64,000 bases of DNA from CAVXNP01 sp963763305 (lineage in GTDB: Bacteria > Pseudomonadota > Gammaproteobacteria > Xanthomonadales > Rhodanobacteraceae): assembly GCA_963763305.1 (NCBI GenBank), contig CAVXNP010000001.1, positions 744,001-808,000 of the forward strand. Direction: 5' to 3'. The notes beneath the pieces were generated by a model. It saw only the letters and a list, made by a program, of their open reading frames with translations, had not been told where the DNA came from and ran no database searches. The translations under genes and the position numbers were made by a program. Below, one piece after another: positions 14,515-24,312 of this stretch (position 1 is the stretch's first letter; every line of letters begins with the position of its first letter).

Positions 14515-17079
14515 ATGCCGGAAGCGATCACTACCGCGGAAAGCTTCCTCGCCGGCGGGGGGAAGCTCGGCGCGCTGATGCGCGCGCACGACTGGAGCCG
14601 CTCTCCGCTCGGCGAGCCCGCCGGTTGGCCGCAGTCGTTGCGCTCGGTGGTCAGCCTGATGCTCAACTCGAAGTTCGCGATGTTCGTCGCATGGGGGCCG
14701 GAGCTGGGGTTTCTCTACAACGACTCCTATGCCGAGATCCTGGGCGCCAAGCACCCGGCCGCGCTGGGCGATCGCTTCGAAGACATCTGGCACGAGATCT
14801 GGGCCGACGTCGGACCGCTGGCGAAAGCGGCCATGGCCGGCAAAGCGGTCTATCGCGACAACCTGCCGTTGCTGATGAACCGCAAGGGTTACGACGAGCA
14901 GACCTGGTTCACCTTTTCCTACTCGCCGATGGGGGACGAGAGTGGGCAGATCGGCGGCATGTTCTGCGCGGTGGCCGAAACAACCGCGCAGGTGCTGGCC
15001 GAACGCCGCCAGCGCTTCCGCATCGAACTGGAAGGCGCGCTCAACGGCGCAGCCGACCCTACCGTGCTGGTGCACCGCGCGGTCGAGGCGCTGGCGCGGC
15101 ACCTGGGCGCCCAGCGGGTCGGCTACACCAAGGTGCAAGGCCATGGCGGGGCGCTGGTTTACGACGCCTGCTTCGCCGACGGCGTCGAGCCACTGGTTGG
15201 CCGCGCACCACTGGCCCGGTGGGGTACCGAGCGGATCGCGCGCCAGCGGCAGGGTCTGACCGAGGTATGCGCCGATGTCGAGGCCGAGCCGGCCCAGGAC
15301 CCGGCCCAGTGGCGTGCGATCAACACGCGCGCGTTCCTCTCCGTTCCGCTGATCCGGGACGGGCGACTCGTCGCCACGCTGTATGTCAACTTCCGCGAGC
15401 CGCATCGGTGGACCGAGGAAGAGCAGGCGTTGGTCGAGGACGTGGCCGCCCGCACCTGGGCTGCGATCGAGCAGGCAACGGCCGAGGCCGCACTCCGCCG
15501 CAGCGAGGCGCGCTTCCGCGCGCTGCTGACCACGGGCGCCTACTCGGTGTTCCGGATGAGCCCCGACTGGCGTGAACTGCGCGAACTCGAGGGCCAGGGA
15601 TTCCTCGCCGACACGACCGGCCCCGACGCGGGTTGGCTCGAAGCCTACGTTCACCCGGACGACCAGCCGCAGGTCATCGCCGCCATCGACGAAGCCGTTG
15701 CTGGCAAGTGCATGTTCGAGTCCGAGCACCGCATCCGCCGGGCCGATGGCAGCATGGGCTGGACCTTCGCCCGTGCCATCCCGATGCTCGACGACTCCGG
15801 CGCCATCGAGGAATGGTTCGGGGCGGCCAGCGACGTCACCCAGCGCAAGCGCGGCGAAGAAGAACTGCGCCGGCTGACCGGCGAACTGGAAGCGCGCATC
15901 GCCATTGCGGTCGAGCAACGCCAGGCCGCCCTCGCGCAGGTCCACGAAATGCAGAAGATGGAGACCATCGGCCAGCTCACCGGCGGCGTCGCCCATGACT
16001 TCAACAACCTGCTGACGCCGATCATGGGCGCACTGGACACGCTCTCGCACCGGCTGCACGACGACGAGCGCGCCCGCCGCATGACCGCCGGCGGCCTGCA
16101 GGCGGCCGAACGCGCCCGCACCCTCATCCAGCGGCTGCTCGCCTTCTCCCGGCGCCAGCACCTGACCCCACGCCCGGTCGATGTGTGCCGCCTGCTGCAC
16201 GGTTTCAGCGACATGATTTCGCGCTCCATCGGCCCTTCGATACGGCTGTCGATGTCCTGCGAAAACGGCTTGCCGGCGGCCCTGGTCGACCCGAACCAGC
16301 TGGAGCTGGCGCTGCTCAACCTGGCCGTCAACGCCCGCGACGCGATGCCCGAAGGTGGCCGCCTGACCATCCGCGTCGCCGAGGGGGATGCCAGCCAACG
16401 CGCCAGGCTGGGTGGCGGTCGCTTCATCTGCTTCTCGGTCAGCGACACCGGCGTCGGCATGGACCCGGAAACCGCCAGACGCGCGATCGAGCCGTTCTTC
16501 ACGACCAAGGCCATCGGCCGCGGCACCGGGCTGGGCCTGTCCTCCGTGCATGGCCTGGCGGCGCAGTCGGGCGGTGACTTTACGCTCGACAGTCAGCCCG
16601 GCCGCGGCACCACCGCAACCCTCTGGCTGCCCGTCTCGGATGAAGCGCTGGCCGAAAGCAGCGTGACCTCGGACGATGCAGCGATCCCCCGCGTTCCCGC
16701 CGCCACCATCCTGCTGGTGGATGACGAGGACCTGATCCGCAGCGGCACCGCCGAGATGCTGGCCGACGCCGGACACACCGTGGTGGAGGCGGCCTCCGGT
16801 TACGAAGCACTACACCAGGCCCATGCCGGCCTCGCCTTCGATGCGCTGGTGACCGACTACGCCATGCCCGGCATGACCGGCGCCGAGCTCGCCCGCCGGA
16901 TGCGTCACGCGCGGCCAGAGGCGCCGGTCCTGATGATCACCGGCTTCGCCACCCTCAGCGACCACGAAGCCGACGGCCTGCCACGCCTGGCCAAGCCGTT
17001 CCGGCAGGCCGAACTGCTGAGTACCCTGGCCGAGTTGCTGGAGACCAACAAGGAAGGTGAGCGCGCGGTGGAACCCTAG
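14515..17079 (+). CDS. Hybrid sensor histidine kinase (PAS-GAF-PAS-HisKA-HATPase-REC)
   Basis: 854-aa soluble hybrid kinase; ATG 14515 follows GGAGA at 14500-14504. There is an N-terminal PAS-like domain (30-155), a GAF domain (175-318), a second PAS/PAC domain (330-445), a coiled coil (446-480) and a HisKA domain with the phospho-acceptor H494 in HDFNNLL. The HATPase follows, with the N box N607, G1 box DTGVGM (644-649) and G2 box GTGLGL (670-675). The C-terminal receiver has the acidic pair D736/D737 and phospho-acceptor D781 in VTDYAMPG. HDFNN-type kinases with fused receivers belong to the HWE-independent, light/redox-PAS rich group. No membrane segment is seen, so the signal is cytoplasmic. 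No partner regulator lies nearby. The sequence is free of frame errors. Confidence 0.93.
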   Translation: MPEAITTAESFLAGGGKLGALMRAHDWSRSPLGEPAGWPQSLRSVVSLMLNSKFAMFVAWGPELGFLYNDSYAEILGAKHPAALGDRFEDIWHEIWADVGPLAKAAMAGKAVYRDNLPLLMNRKGYDEQTWFTFSYSPMGDESGQIGGMFCAVAETTAQVLAERRQRFRIELEGALNGAADPTVLVHRAVEALARHLGAQRVGYTKVQGHGGALVYDACFADGVEPLVGRAPLARWGTERIARQRQGLTEVCADVEAEPAQDPAQWRAINTRAFLSVPLIRDGRLVATLYVNFREPHRWTEEEQALVEDVAARTWAAIEQATAEAALRRSEARFRALLTTGAYSVFRMSPDWRELRELEGQGFLADTTGPDAGWLEAYVHPDDQPQVIAAIDEAVAGKCMFESEHRIRRADGSMGWTFARAIPMLDDSGAIEEWFGAASDVTQRKRGEEELRRLTGELEARIAIAVEQRQAALAQVHEMQKMETIGQLTGGVAHDFNNLLTPIMGALDTLSHRLHDDERARRMTAGGLQAAERARTLIQRLLAFSRRQHLTPRPVDVCRLLHGFSDMISRSIGPSIRLSMSCENGLPAALVDPNQLELALLNLAVNARDAMPEGGRLTIRVAEGDASQRARLGGGRFICFSVSDTGVGMDPETARRAIEPFFTTKAIGRGTGLGLSSVHGLAAQSGGDFTLDSQPGRGTTATLWLPVSDEALAESSVTSDDAAIPRVPAATILLVDDEDLIRSGTAEMLADAGHTVVEAASGYEALHQAHAGLAFDALVTDYAMPGMTGAELARRMRHARPEAPVLMITGFATLSDHEADGLPRLAKPFRQAELLSTLAELLETNKEGERAVEP

Positions 17080-17197
17080 CCGGAAGAAATCTGGTGTCGC
17101 TGAAAGTCGAACGTGACCCGACCTGGCCAGGCGGTTGCACGCGCCCGCCTCGTCCGCTGCGCAACCCGATGGCGCCGACCGGTCCGGTTGCGCTGCT

Positions 17198-17932
17198 TCA
17201 GACGCAGGATCGGCCCGCACCACCGTGGCCAACGGCCGCTGGCTCGCCCGCTCCCGGGCTGTTGGCCAACCACCGCAAGCTCAACGCCAAACCGACCAGG
17301 CACCCTGCCGTAACCACGTGCACCAGCAGCGGCGCGCCCGCCACAGGAACGGCCAGCACGCCCGCCTGCAGCAGCCGATTGAGCACGGGCAACAGCAAGC
17401 CAGTCACCGCAATGGCCGCTATCGCGCCGCCAGCAAATACGGACCGACGCGCGCGCACGCCTTCCAGCCCTCGCCACGCCGCCAGCAGCGCCGCGCCACC
17501 CAGCAGCATGACCACCATGCCGGACAACCATGGCAACCAGCCCGCACCGACGTGCGCGCCGAACCATGCACGCGCCACGAACGCCTCGTCGCCCCGCCCC
17601 ATTGCGGCCGTTACCATCCGCGCCAGCGGGTTGGCGGCAAAGATCAGCGCCAATCCGGGCCAGCGCATGCGCCGCCGCAACAGCACGAACCCCAGCAGCA
17701 TCAGCAGGTAGGAGCACAGCGGCCCGGCCAGCGTGGGCCAGGCGCTGTCGCAATCGCCGCCGATCGACCACCGGTTGAAATCGCGCTGCGCCCACTGCCC
17801 GCACACGATCCGGCCCACCAGCGTGTGTGCCGATTCGTGCGCTTCGTGCGCAACCATCACCAACGGGAACAGCGCCGCCACCCAGCGCCAGCGAACGCGG
17901 TCGGCATCTTTGTGCATGTGTCTCCAGGCCAT
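17198..17932 (-). CDS. Multi-pass membrane protein with HExxH motif (M50-like)
   Basis: 244-aa hydrophobic protein with about six membrane segments. The first segment carries HEAHESAHTLVG, containing the zinc-protease motif HExxH (HESAH), as in site-2-protease-like M50 proteins. A following WPTLAGPLCSYLLMLLGFVLL resembles the glycine-proline turn of that fold. No clear NPDG-type third ligand is visible; ANPLARM in the third segment is a weak candidate. It may be a degenerate or non-proteolytic M50 relative. ATG 17932 is chosen because it begins a compact MAWRHMHKD leader; upstream codons look non-coding. It converges on the kinase gene. Confidence 0.6.
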   Translation of the reverse strand: MAWRHMHKDADRVRWRWVAALFPLVMVAHEAHESAHTLVGRIVCGQWAQRDFNRWSIGGDCDSAWPTLAGPLCSYLLMLLGFVLLRRRMRWPGLALIFAANPLARMVTAAMGRGDEAFVARAWFGAHVGAGWLPWLSGMVVMLLGGAALLAAWRGLEGVRARRSVFAGGAIAAIAVTGLLLPVLNRLLQAGVLAVPVAGAPLLVHVVTAGCLVGLALSLRWLANSPGAGEPAAVGHGGAGRSCV

Positions 17933-18329
17933 GGCGGATTCCTTGAAATCCAGCCTTGGATGCCGTTCCCCGGAGAAGGGTTGCAAGGCGACCGCATCCG
18001 GCTGCGCACGAGCTGGCCCGCGCGCCCCTCGACGCTGGCCGTGGCAGGTTGGCATTCGAACGCCGCAACGAGCACGGGTTCACCCACCTGCGGCACGCCC
18101 GGGCGCCATCGAGGCCTGGCGGAGCGAAGCCAACGAGGAGCGACCCAAGGCGGCCTTGGATGCTACGACGCCCGCGGCCATGTCCGGCAACTGGCGAACA
18201 GCCCCGGCTCCGATCAACCCGGCCCCCCGACCCTCCCGTTACTTGAAGCGGCAGAATGCCGCCTGGCCCTTTTTTCACACCCCAGTGGAGAGGACCAGCC
18301 GGCGAGCGGAGCGCCCGCCTTTTGCTGGC
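17933..18329. other. Intergenic region, no gene recognised
   Basis: Nearly 400 nt with no conserved coding pattern in any frame. Open frames here are short and arginine/alanine-rich, typical of noncoding GC-rich DNA. No clear repeat or RNA structure was seen. Confidence 0.5.
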
Positions 18330-18692
18330 TCAGGCGGTTTCTTCCAGGGGGCGGATCTCCGACTCCCCTTCGAACCCGGGCCAGTGCTTGCGGTGCAGCT
18401 CCATGAACCGGACCCCGAGAGCAACCGCGTCCGCGTGCGTGCTGGCTTCGATCAACGCGTAGCCTCCCACCACTTCCCTGGCTTCGGCAAAGGGCCCGTC
18501 AGTAACGTGGATCGTGTCGTCCGCAAGGCGGACGCGAGTGCCCTTGGCCAGTGGCTGCAAGCCTGCGCCGTCTATGAATGTCCCGTTCGCGACCATCTCA
18601 CCGACGAACGCGCCCATGGCTTCATAGAGGGCGGGCGGAGGCTGGCTATCGCCGTAGTCACGGGGATGCTTCATGAACATGATGTACCGCAT
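18330..18692 (-). CDS. YciI family protein
   Basis: 120-aa protein of the YCII-related family (dimeric ferredoxin-like alpha/beta fold), starting MRYIMFMKHPRDYG and carrying the family's DGPFAEAREVVGGYALIEA segment. Such proteins are often encoded beside ECF sigma factors or handle small molecules, but their reaction is largely unknown. No sigma factor lies nearby here. ATG 18692 is preceded by GGAGACAGCTCCC-like purine-rich sequence, giving a plausible start. The protein is complete and of normal length. Confidence 0.88.
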   Translation of the reverse strand: MRYIMFMKHPRDYGDSQPPPALYEAMGAFVGEMVANGTFIDGAGLQPLAKGTRVRLADDTIHVTDGPFAEAREVVGGYALIEASTHADAVALGVRFMELHRKHWPGFEGESEIRPLEETA

Positions 18693-18931
18693 GGGAGCTG
18701 TCTCCTGATCGAGTTCTGTTCTGGATACGCAGCAGCCCGCCGCGTAGGGCAGAGCATGCTTGCAGGTCACGACGAACGGCTCCGCTGGAAATCGACGGCT
18801 ATCGATCAGGGGCCGCACCGACCGTACAAGCGCAACCGGCCGGCAACGGGTCTGAACCATTCCACGGACGCACAGTCGGAAAACATCCGGGGAACGTCCG
18901 TCCGAAAGTGCACTGTGGCCCGGGTTTCCCA

Positions 18932-19819
18932 CTACGCGGAAGGGTCCCCGACATCCTTGTCGACCCGGCCCAGCAACGCGACGCCCGACATCCGTCGCCC
19001 GGCCTGCCGCTGTGCGGACGACTGCAACAGCGCCAGACAACGGAAGAACCAGGCGCCGCGCATGCTGCGTCGCAAGCGCAGCGATTCGTCCCAGGTCGAC
19101 CGGAACTCGCTCTCGCGCCAACCGAGCGGCGCGAAAAAGCCGGTGCCCTGCTCCGGAAAGAACTGCATGGGTGCGTTGCCCTGCTCCAGCTTGCGCAACC
19201 ATTGGCTGCGCTGCATGAAATGCCGCAGCCGTGGGGTGGCAATATCCATCAGCCACCAGCGCGGCCTGGCCAGCGCGTGCAGGTCACCGGCCAGATCGGC
19301 CACCTGGTCGGGCGTGAGGTAGATCAGCAGGCCCTCGGTAATCACCAGCAACGGGCCCAGCCCGGCCACGCGGGTGAACAGCTGCTCGCGCGCCTGCTTG
19401 TCGCGCAGGTCAGCCGCCACGAACTCCACTTCGCAACGCGGCTGCGCATCGGCCATGCGCTCTCGGAAATAGTCGACCATGCCTGGCATGTCCACATGGA
19501 ACCAGCGCAGCGACGCGGGCAGATCCAGCCGCCACGGCCGCGCATCCAGACCCGCGGCGAGGTTCAGCACGCACGCGGCCCCGTCGCGCACGCACCGCAA
19601 TACGATCTCGTCCATCACCGCCGTTCGCACGATCATCGGCCAGGCGATGGCCGCACCCCGTGGCATCGCCCGCACGATCGCCTCGCCGCGTTCGCCACCG
19701 AGGCGCCGGGCGAACGGGTCGTCGAAGATGCGGTCGGGCCGCTCGCTTTCCATGGCGCGGTAGATGGCCACCCAGAGGGCCGTATCGGACACGTTGCGGA
19801 TGGGGTTGGGGTCGGTCAC
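18932..19819 (-). CDS. Class I SAM-dependent methyltransferase (LCMT / TIGR00027 type)
   Basis: 295-aa methyltransferase of the leucine-carboxyl-methyltransferase-like family often annotated TIGR00027. It shows the family opening (NVSDTALWVAIYRAMES..DRIFDDPFARRL), the SAM motif VLNLAAGLDARPWRL, the acidic WFHVDMPGMVDYF, and VITEGLLIYLTPDQVADL. In characterised relatives the acceptor is a carboxylate or alcohol on a small molecule; many are orphan. The gene is isolated, about 240 nt from the YciI gene on the same strand. Confidence 0.88.
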   Translation of the reverse strand: MTDPNPIRNVSDTALWVAIYRAMESERPDRIFDDPFARRLGGERGEAIVRAMPRGAAIAWPMIVRTAVMDEIVLRCVRDGAACVLNLAAGLDARPWRLDLPASLRWFHVDMPGMVDYFRERMADAQPRCEVEFVAADLRDKQAREQLFTRVAGLGPLLVITEGLLIYLTPDQVADLAGDLHALARPRWWLMDIATPRLRHFMQRSQWLRKLEQGNAPMQFFPEQGTGFFAPLGWRESEFRSTWDESLRLRRSMRGAWFFRCLALLQSSAQRQAGRRMSGVALLGRVDKDVGDPSA

Positions 19820-20275
19820 GGCTTTCGCTTCCTGGCGTCGAGGATGTCGTCAGAGGCAAGAGTGCCCCGAGTCAGGCCGCTCGCCAAGAAGGCGAAGCCT
19901 GGCCAGCCAGGTTGCAGGCCGCGTCGCGGATACAGCGCGCGTATGGAAGGACCGCCCCCGACCGAACCGAGCGAATGGGGAAGGGACTCTGCCCCCTGCA
20001 ACCGGGGAGCCAAACCCAGCAAGTTGACCCTTGAGTGAGACTGACCGCGGTTCTGCCGTCTTCGCGACAGTCCGGCACCCGGTTGAGCGTGACCCTGCCT
20101 CGCATATCGCCGGAGCCCACTCGACTCCAGGCGGCAGCCACCGGCGCCGGAGGGCGCCCCATGCCGCACAGAGGCGCCGGCTGCGATGCCCTCCCCTGCG
20201 TTGCCTCCCTGCCGGCCGGCTATGCCCCGGCGATACCGCCCCGGGTTAAGCTCGAACGCCAACAGGAGGCAGACC
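19820..20275. other. Intergenic region between divergent genes
   Basis: About 455 nt between the methyltransferase and the RibD-like reductase, which diverge. Only a strong AGGAGG (20264-20269) for the downstream gene is evident. No repeat or RNA was recognised. Confidence 0.5.
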
Positions 20276-20917
20276 ATGGGCAAGGTACGCGTCGCGGGGT
20301 TTTCCGTGTCGATCGACGGCTTCGGTGCCGGCATCGAACAGAGCCTGCAGAACCCGCTGGGCAAGCGCGGCCCGGAAATGTTCCAGTGGTTTTTCGGCAC
20401 CCGCACGTTCCGCGCGATGCAAGGGGCGAGCGGCGGATCGGAGGGCACCGACGAGGCTTACGCGGAACGGTCGATGGCCGGCTTCGGTGCCTTCATCCTG
20501 GGCCGCAACATGTTCGGCCCGGTCCGTGGCCCGTGGCCCGACGACGCGTGGAAGGGCTGGTGGGGCGACAACCCGCCCTACCACGCCCCCACCTTCGTGC
20601 TTACCCACCACCGGCGCGACCCGCTGGTCATGGAAGGCGGCACCACCTTCCACTTCGTCACCGGCGGCATCCGCGAGGCACTCGACCAGGCCAGGGCGGC
20701 CGCCGGCGACAAGGACATCAAGATCGGCGGCGGCGTGAGCACCGTGCGCCAGTACCTGGAGGCCGGCCTCATCGACGAGATGCACTTGGCGATCGCGCCC
20801 GTGGTGCTGGGCCAAGGCGAGGCCATCTTTGCGGGCATCGACCTGCCCGCCCTGGGCTTCAAGGTGGTCGAGCACGCCGCCACCGAGCTGGCTACGCACG
20901 TGGTGTTGGCGCGGTAG
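20276..20917 (+). CDS. Dihydrofolate reductase family protein (RibD C-terminal domain-like)
   Basis: 213-aa protein of the RibD_C/DHFR-like superfamily. It begins KVRVAGFSVSIDGFGAG, shows FILGRNMFGPVRGPW, FVLTHHRRDPLVMEGGTTFHFV (NADPH-binding part), then DIKIGGGVSTVRQYLEAGLIDEMHLAIAPVVLGQGEAIFAG, all typical. AGGAGG with 6-nt spacing fixes the start at ATG 20276. These proteins probably reduce small substrates with NADPH, but the substrate is not known. A direct repeat (CCCGGTTACGGTCCG, twice at about 20979-21011) lies just downstream. Confidence 0.9.
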   Translation: MGKVRVAGFSVSIDGFGAGIEQSLQNPLGKRGPEMFQWFFGTRTFRAMQGASGGSEGTDEAYAERSMAGFGAFILGRNMFGPVRGPWPDDAWKGWWGDNPPYHAPTFVLTHHRRDPLVMEGGTTFHFVTGGIREALDQARAAAGDKDIKIGGGVSTVRQYLEAGLIDEMHLAIAPVVLGQGEAIFAGIDLPALGFKVVEHAATELATHVVLAR

Positions 20918-21141
20918 GCGGCGCGCCGCGGAGGGGCTCAATGGTCCGAGTGAACAGCCCAAGCCATAAGTGGCTCTGACCCGGTTACGGTCCGGACCCG
21001 GTTACGGTCCGCGGGACAGGGACCGGTCCGCACCCGGCGTAGCGTCCGCACATGGCTGTCTCCTGGCGTCGAACCAAGCCACCGTGCCCCGCTCGCACCT
21101 GCGTGCCGTCAAGACCTTCCGTTCGGGGTAACCCCCTCAGG

Positions 21142-21417
21142 TCAGCTTCCCAGGTCCGTAAAGACGCCAACCGCGAGCTCCGCCCAACCGTAGAGGAACG
21201 CTGCGGCGAACACGACACCGATGGCGAACCAGTACCTGCGAGGCGCTTTCCTCGCCGCCAAGACAAACAGGCTGCCGCCGCCGAACAACACGGAACCCAT
21301 CACCACGAAGTCCAGGAGGCCCCAGTTCACTTCCGTAGTGAACTGCATGGCGACCAGAGGGACGAGCAACAGCAGGCCGGTGGCCAGGGCGATCCAGCCA
21401 AAGATCGCGTTGCGCAT
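21142..21417 (-). CDS. Small three-helix membrane protein, unknown function
   Basis: 91-aa protein with three predicted membrane helices (MRNAIFGWIALATGLLLLVPLVAM, LLDFVVMGSVLFGGGSLFVLAA, YWFAIGVVFAAAFLYGWAELAVG). The start is ATG 21417; a GTG nine codons upstream is an alternative. Similar short proteins with this three-helix layout are common orphan genes. No operon partner is evident. Confidence 0.65.
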   Translation of the reverse strand: MRNAIFGWIALATGLLLLVPLVAMQFTTEVNWGLLDFVVMGSVLFGGGSLFVLAARKAPRRYWFAIGVVFAAAFLYGWAELAVGVFTDLGS

Positions 21418-21579
21418 GACAAGACTTGCAGGGGGTGGTGCCACGGCGAAAACCTCCCTTCGGCATAAGGTGCAGTGCGCGGTCGCCTGTGCCCGCCCTG
21501 ACTCCCGCGCCCCTCGCGTCCGAGGGTAGCCTCAAGGATACGCCTGCTCAGAAAGCGCGCGCGCTGTTTTCCTGTGAAG

Positions 21580-22461
21580 TTAACCAGGGCGAGGGTCCTG
21601 CCCCGGATGGTTGACCCCGTGCTTGCTCGTAGGAGCTGCACCGGACGCTTGGCTATCGAACCAATGGAACCAGTGGAACCAATGGGCACGGAGGCAATTG
21701 TCCGGCTTTAATTGCCGAAATGCTCTCGGCATCGCGCCGTACCTCCTCAGCGACTCGGCCACTGCCTCAAGTCCTACGTCTTCTGCGCGGCGGTACGCTT
21801 GAAGGCCCTTTTCCACCCGTTCGGGCTTGGAGCTGAAATCGTTGAACTTCAAGCAGTGTCCTCTGCCGAAATACGAAAAACCGATCCTCGGACGCAACGC
21901 CAGATCCTTCATCGTGCCCCAGCTGAAGCCTTCATAGGCCGCCGCCACCTCATGAGTGACGATGTTCTCTTGCTCCCAGCCGAAAAACTCAACGAACAGC
22001 TTCTCCCGCTGGCGCGCAGAATAACTGGAGCCTGTGGACGTGCTCTCGTGGCATTCGATCAGCGCATCAACCAGGGGCGCCTTGAACTGATACCCCTGAA
22101 CCGCCTCCGGTGTTCGGCAATACTTCTTGGTATAGAAATAAAGCGCATAAGCCTCGGCGCATACAGTCCTGTTGATGCTTCTGAAGCGATTCGCGAACGC
22201 CTTCAGCGACCTGACGTGGTCGTTCCGCAGCCGACTGTCCAACAGATGGCGCAGTGACAGCACATGCCCCAGCAAAATGCCCCTCTTGAAGTACCCGGAT
22301 GCCCACAGGGCCCCATGCGCAGCTATCAACGGAAAGACGTTCCTACCGCCGGAATCTTCGTACAGGTGGTAATACAGACGTGCCCTGCCGGAAAGGTCGG
22401 CAAGGTCGCCGGCAAGCGAATACCCATCCCTTCTCAACGCTTCATAGGCTTCTAACGACAT
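21580..22461 (-). CDS. Hypothetical protein, unrecognised family
   Basis: About 293 aa, soluble and helical, with a mixed, non-biased composition in residues 1-250 that looks like a true protein (MSLEAYEALRRDGYSLAGDLADL..., VCAEAYALYFYTKKYCRTPEAVQGYQFKAPLVDALIE, WEQENIVTHEVAAAYEGFSWG). I do not recognise the family. The C-terminal 40 residues are odd: HWFHWFHWFDS comes from a short DNA tandem repeat (TGGAACCAA-like, 21659-21683), and the proline/glycine-rich remainder looks like translated intergenic DNA. The original stop may have been lost or shifted. It borders the AT-rich island downstream of tRNA-Val. Confidence 0.6.
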   Translation of the reverse strand: MSLEAYEALRRDGYSLAGDLADLSGRARLYYHLYEDSGGRNVFPLIAAHGALWASGYFKRGILLGHVLSLRHLLDSRLRNDHVRSLKAFANRFRSINRTVCAEAYALYFYTKKYCRTPEAVQGYQFKAPLVDALIECHESTSTGSSYSARQREKLFVEFFGWEQENIVTHEVAAAYEGFSWGTMKDLALRPRIGFSYFGRGHCLKFNDFSSKPERVEKGLQAYRRAEDVGLEAVAESLRRYGAMPRAFRQLKPDNCLRAHWFHWFHWFDSQASGAAPTSKHGVNHPGQDPRPG

Positions 22462-23151
22462 CCCTGAATCACCATCCTTGACCGATCCACTTCAGCGACC
22501 CGGCCGGCTGCTCTCAAAAGCACCCACGAGGGATAAGGGGCTCTGACCCCGATAGTTAATATGGTTGGCTGATCAGAACAGCAACTTCGCGATGTTAGAA
22601 ATGGCGCGTATCGCAGCGCACCTAATCTAAAACAATTGGCACTCCTCAGTTTCTCCCGACTGCACCAAAGAGTCACCTTTTCTCGGTTTTGTAAAACTGA
22701 TGGTTGGCGTCCAAGAAAACCACGTAAAAAGTATTGCAGTCAAACAAACATCCGTGCTTATCTCTCGAAGCTTCAAAACTTTTTGGTACCGTAAAACCGA
22801 CGAGCCGCACGGCGCTCTGCAACCTAAACCTGCCCCACATAACATTATGCGGCACGTGAGTTCAGATGTCTAAAATCAGAGCGCGTAGGAAAGTTCCCAT
22901 AGACCGCCAAGACGGTACCCAGTTCCGACCGACTGATGCTCCCAGTACGAAAGCGGTTGCGCACCATAATCTTTAAGCGCGGACAATAGCTTACAAAGAC
23001 GAGGATGATCCCATCCAGAAAAGTGTTTGACTACCACCAGCAACCGTAAAATATGAAAAATTAAACTTGCACCTGCCAGCAATATTGTTATTTTCTAAGC
23101 TTATAGTGGGAATAGATTTAAGAAAACCATCCCTCCTGCTGTTTGCAAAGC
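22462..23151. other. AT-rich intergenic segment of the accessory island
   Basis: Nearly 700 nt with base composition clearly richer in A and T than the rest of the window. No convincing gene is visible. The only open frame with natural-looking composition is a 68-codon minus-strand one at 22876-23082 (...KHFSGWDHPRLCKLLSALKDYG, SYWEHQSVGTGYRLGGLWELS), 69 nt after the ATPase gene. It could be a remnant of a partner protein, but I cannot name it. Confidence 0.45.
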
Positions 23152-24284
23152 TCACAGCCTTGGCACTCCACCTATCTTGCCCGATTCATATACTGGCCTG
23201 ATCGGCCGATCATTGCGCAAGATGTCGCCAGGGATACTATCCAATCGATATGCGTAGCTCTCATTATCTTCTTTATTCACAAGGTATGTTCGATAACGAC
23301 CAAGCTTCTCCAAGAGGGCAGCATCATGGGTGGTGAAAATAAGCTGACCGCCACCGATATTTGTATTTTTGTCTAGAAACAAATCGATAATTAGAGGCAG
23401 AAGATCCGGATGGAGATGCATATCGAACTCGTCAAATACGGTCACCCCACGAGAAATAAGGTTAAGAAAATAGGTGGGAAGAACAGTGAATAGCTTCAAG
23501 GTTCCACTGGACTCATTGAGATGGTGGATCGTGTGCTTTTTCCCGAAACAGAGTGTTCAAAGAAAGGAACATACTTAACCCCCCCCTCCTCTTTGAACTG
23601 AATTATCTCAACGTCGTCTATGCCGACATCAGACTTCCTTAGGAACTCCACAACATATTTTCTAAGGAATGGTTTTCTGTAAATTATCTCCGCTACAAGT
23701 TCTGGGCTCCGCTCTGGAAACAATCCGCCGTATCCGACGTTCGATTCAATATTCAGAAAAAAATCAGCCACCTCCTCAAGAAGCTCCATCTTGTACCACT
23801 TCAAGGTTGAGACTATTGAAGCGTTATCTCGAAGAATCACCGACTTAAGCGCCGACAATTTTGCCGGCATATGCACTATCTCATTCCTCACGCGCTCGAT
23901 CACCTTAACTCGCTTCTGCTTCGTGCGATAAACGGATTCCCTAATTACAGCCCTCTCCGTAGCTTCGAGCTCGTATCGATAGAGGGTGTCGCCGAGACAA
24001 GAACTCGACGTAAAATTCGCACGGTGCTTGGCTCCCGTAGAATGTATCTAGAGTTATCACGTTGCCAGGCCCGTCTCAAAGGAACGAGACACAAATCGTC
24101 CTAGGAACGCCAACGCGCGGAGGACATGTGTCTTCCCTGCAGCATTTGCTCCCTTTACGCCCAACACTGGCGTAAATGGTAAACCTGAGGAAATGCTAGC
24201 CGGACAGTTGGCGTCCAGTCTGAAAGAGATTTGAGCTCCTTCCCGAAAGGAGAAGTAATTTTTGAATCCGTATTCAAGAAGCAT
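23152..24284 (-). pseudogene. AAA-family ATPase (AAA_21 / RloA-like), frameshifted
   Basis: SMC/ABC-like ATPase of the kind found in anti-phage islands (AbiL/RloA/PARIS-like ATPases). The N-terminus MLLEYGFKNYFSFREGAQISFRLD precedes Walker A GANAAGKTHVL. The middle (LDTFYGSQAPCEFYVEFL, then GDTLYRYELEATERAVIRESVY) and the C-terminal blocks VFDEFDMHLHPDLLPLIIDLF (Walker B), LIFTTHDAALLEKL (H-loop) and the ending RPIRPVYESGKIGGVPRL are all present. They are split by frame breaks near 24058, 24000 and 23507. The last is a missing A in an A-run before the signature region (HTIHHLNESSGT). Total length modulo 3 fits a net single-base loss. Codon use is AT-rich, suggesting horizontal transfer. A perfect palindrome lies just upstream. 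Confidence 0.8.
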
Positions 24285-24312
24285 TTTCAGGACCTCACTC
24301 AAGATAAGGCAT

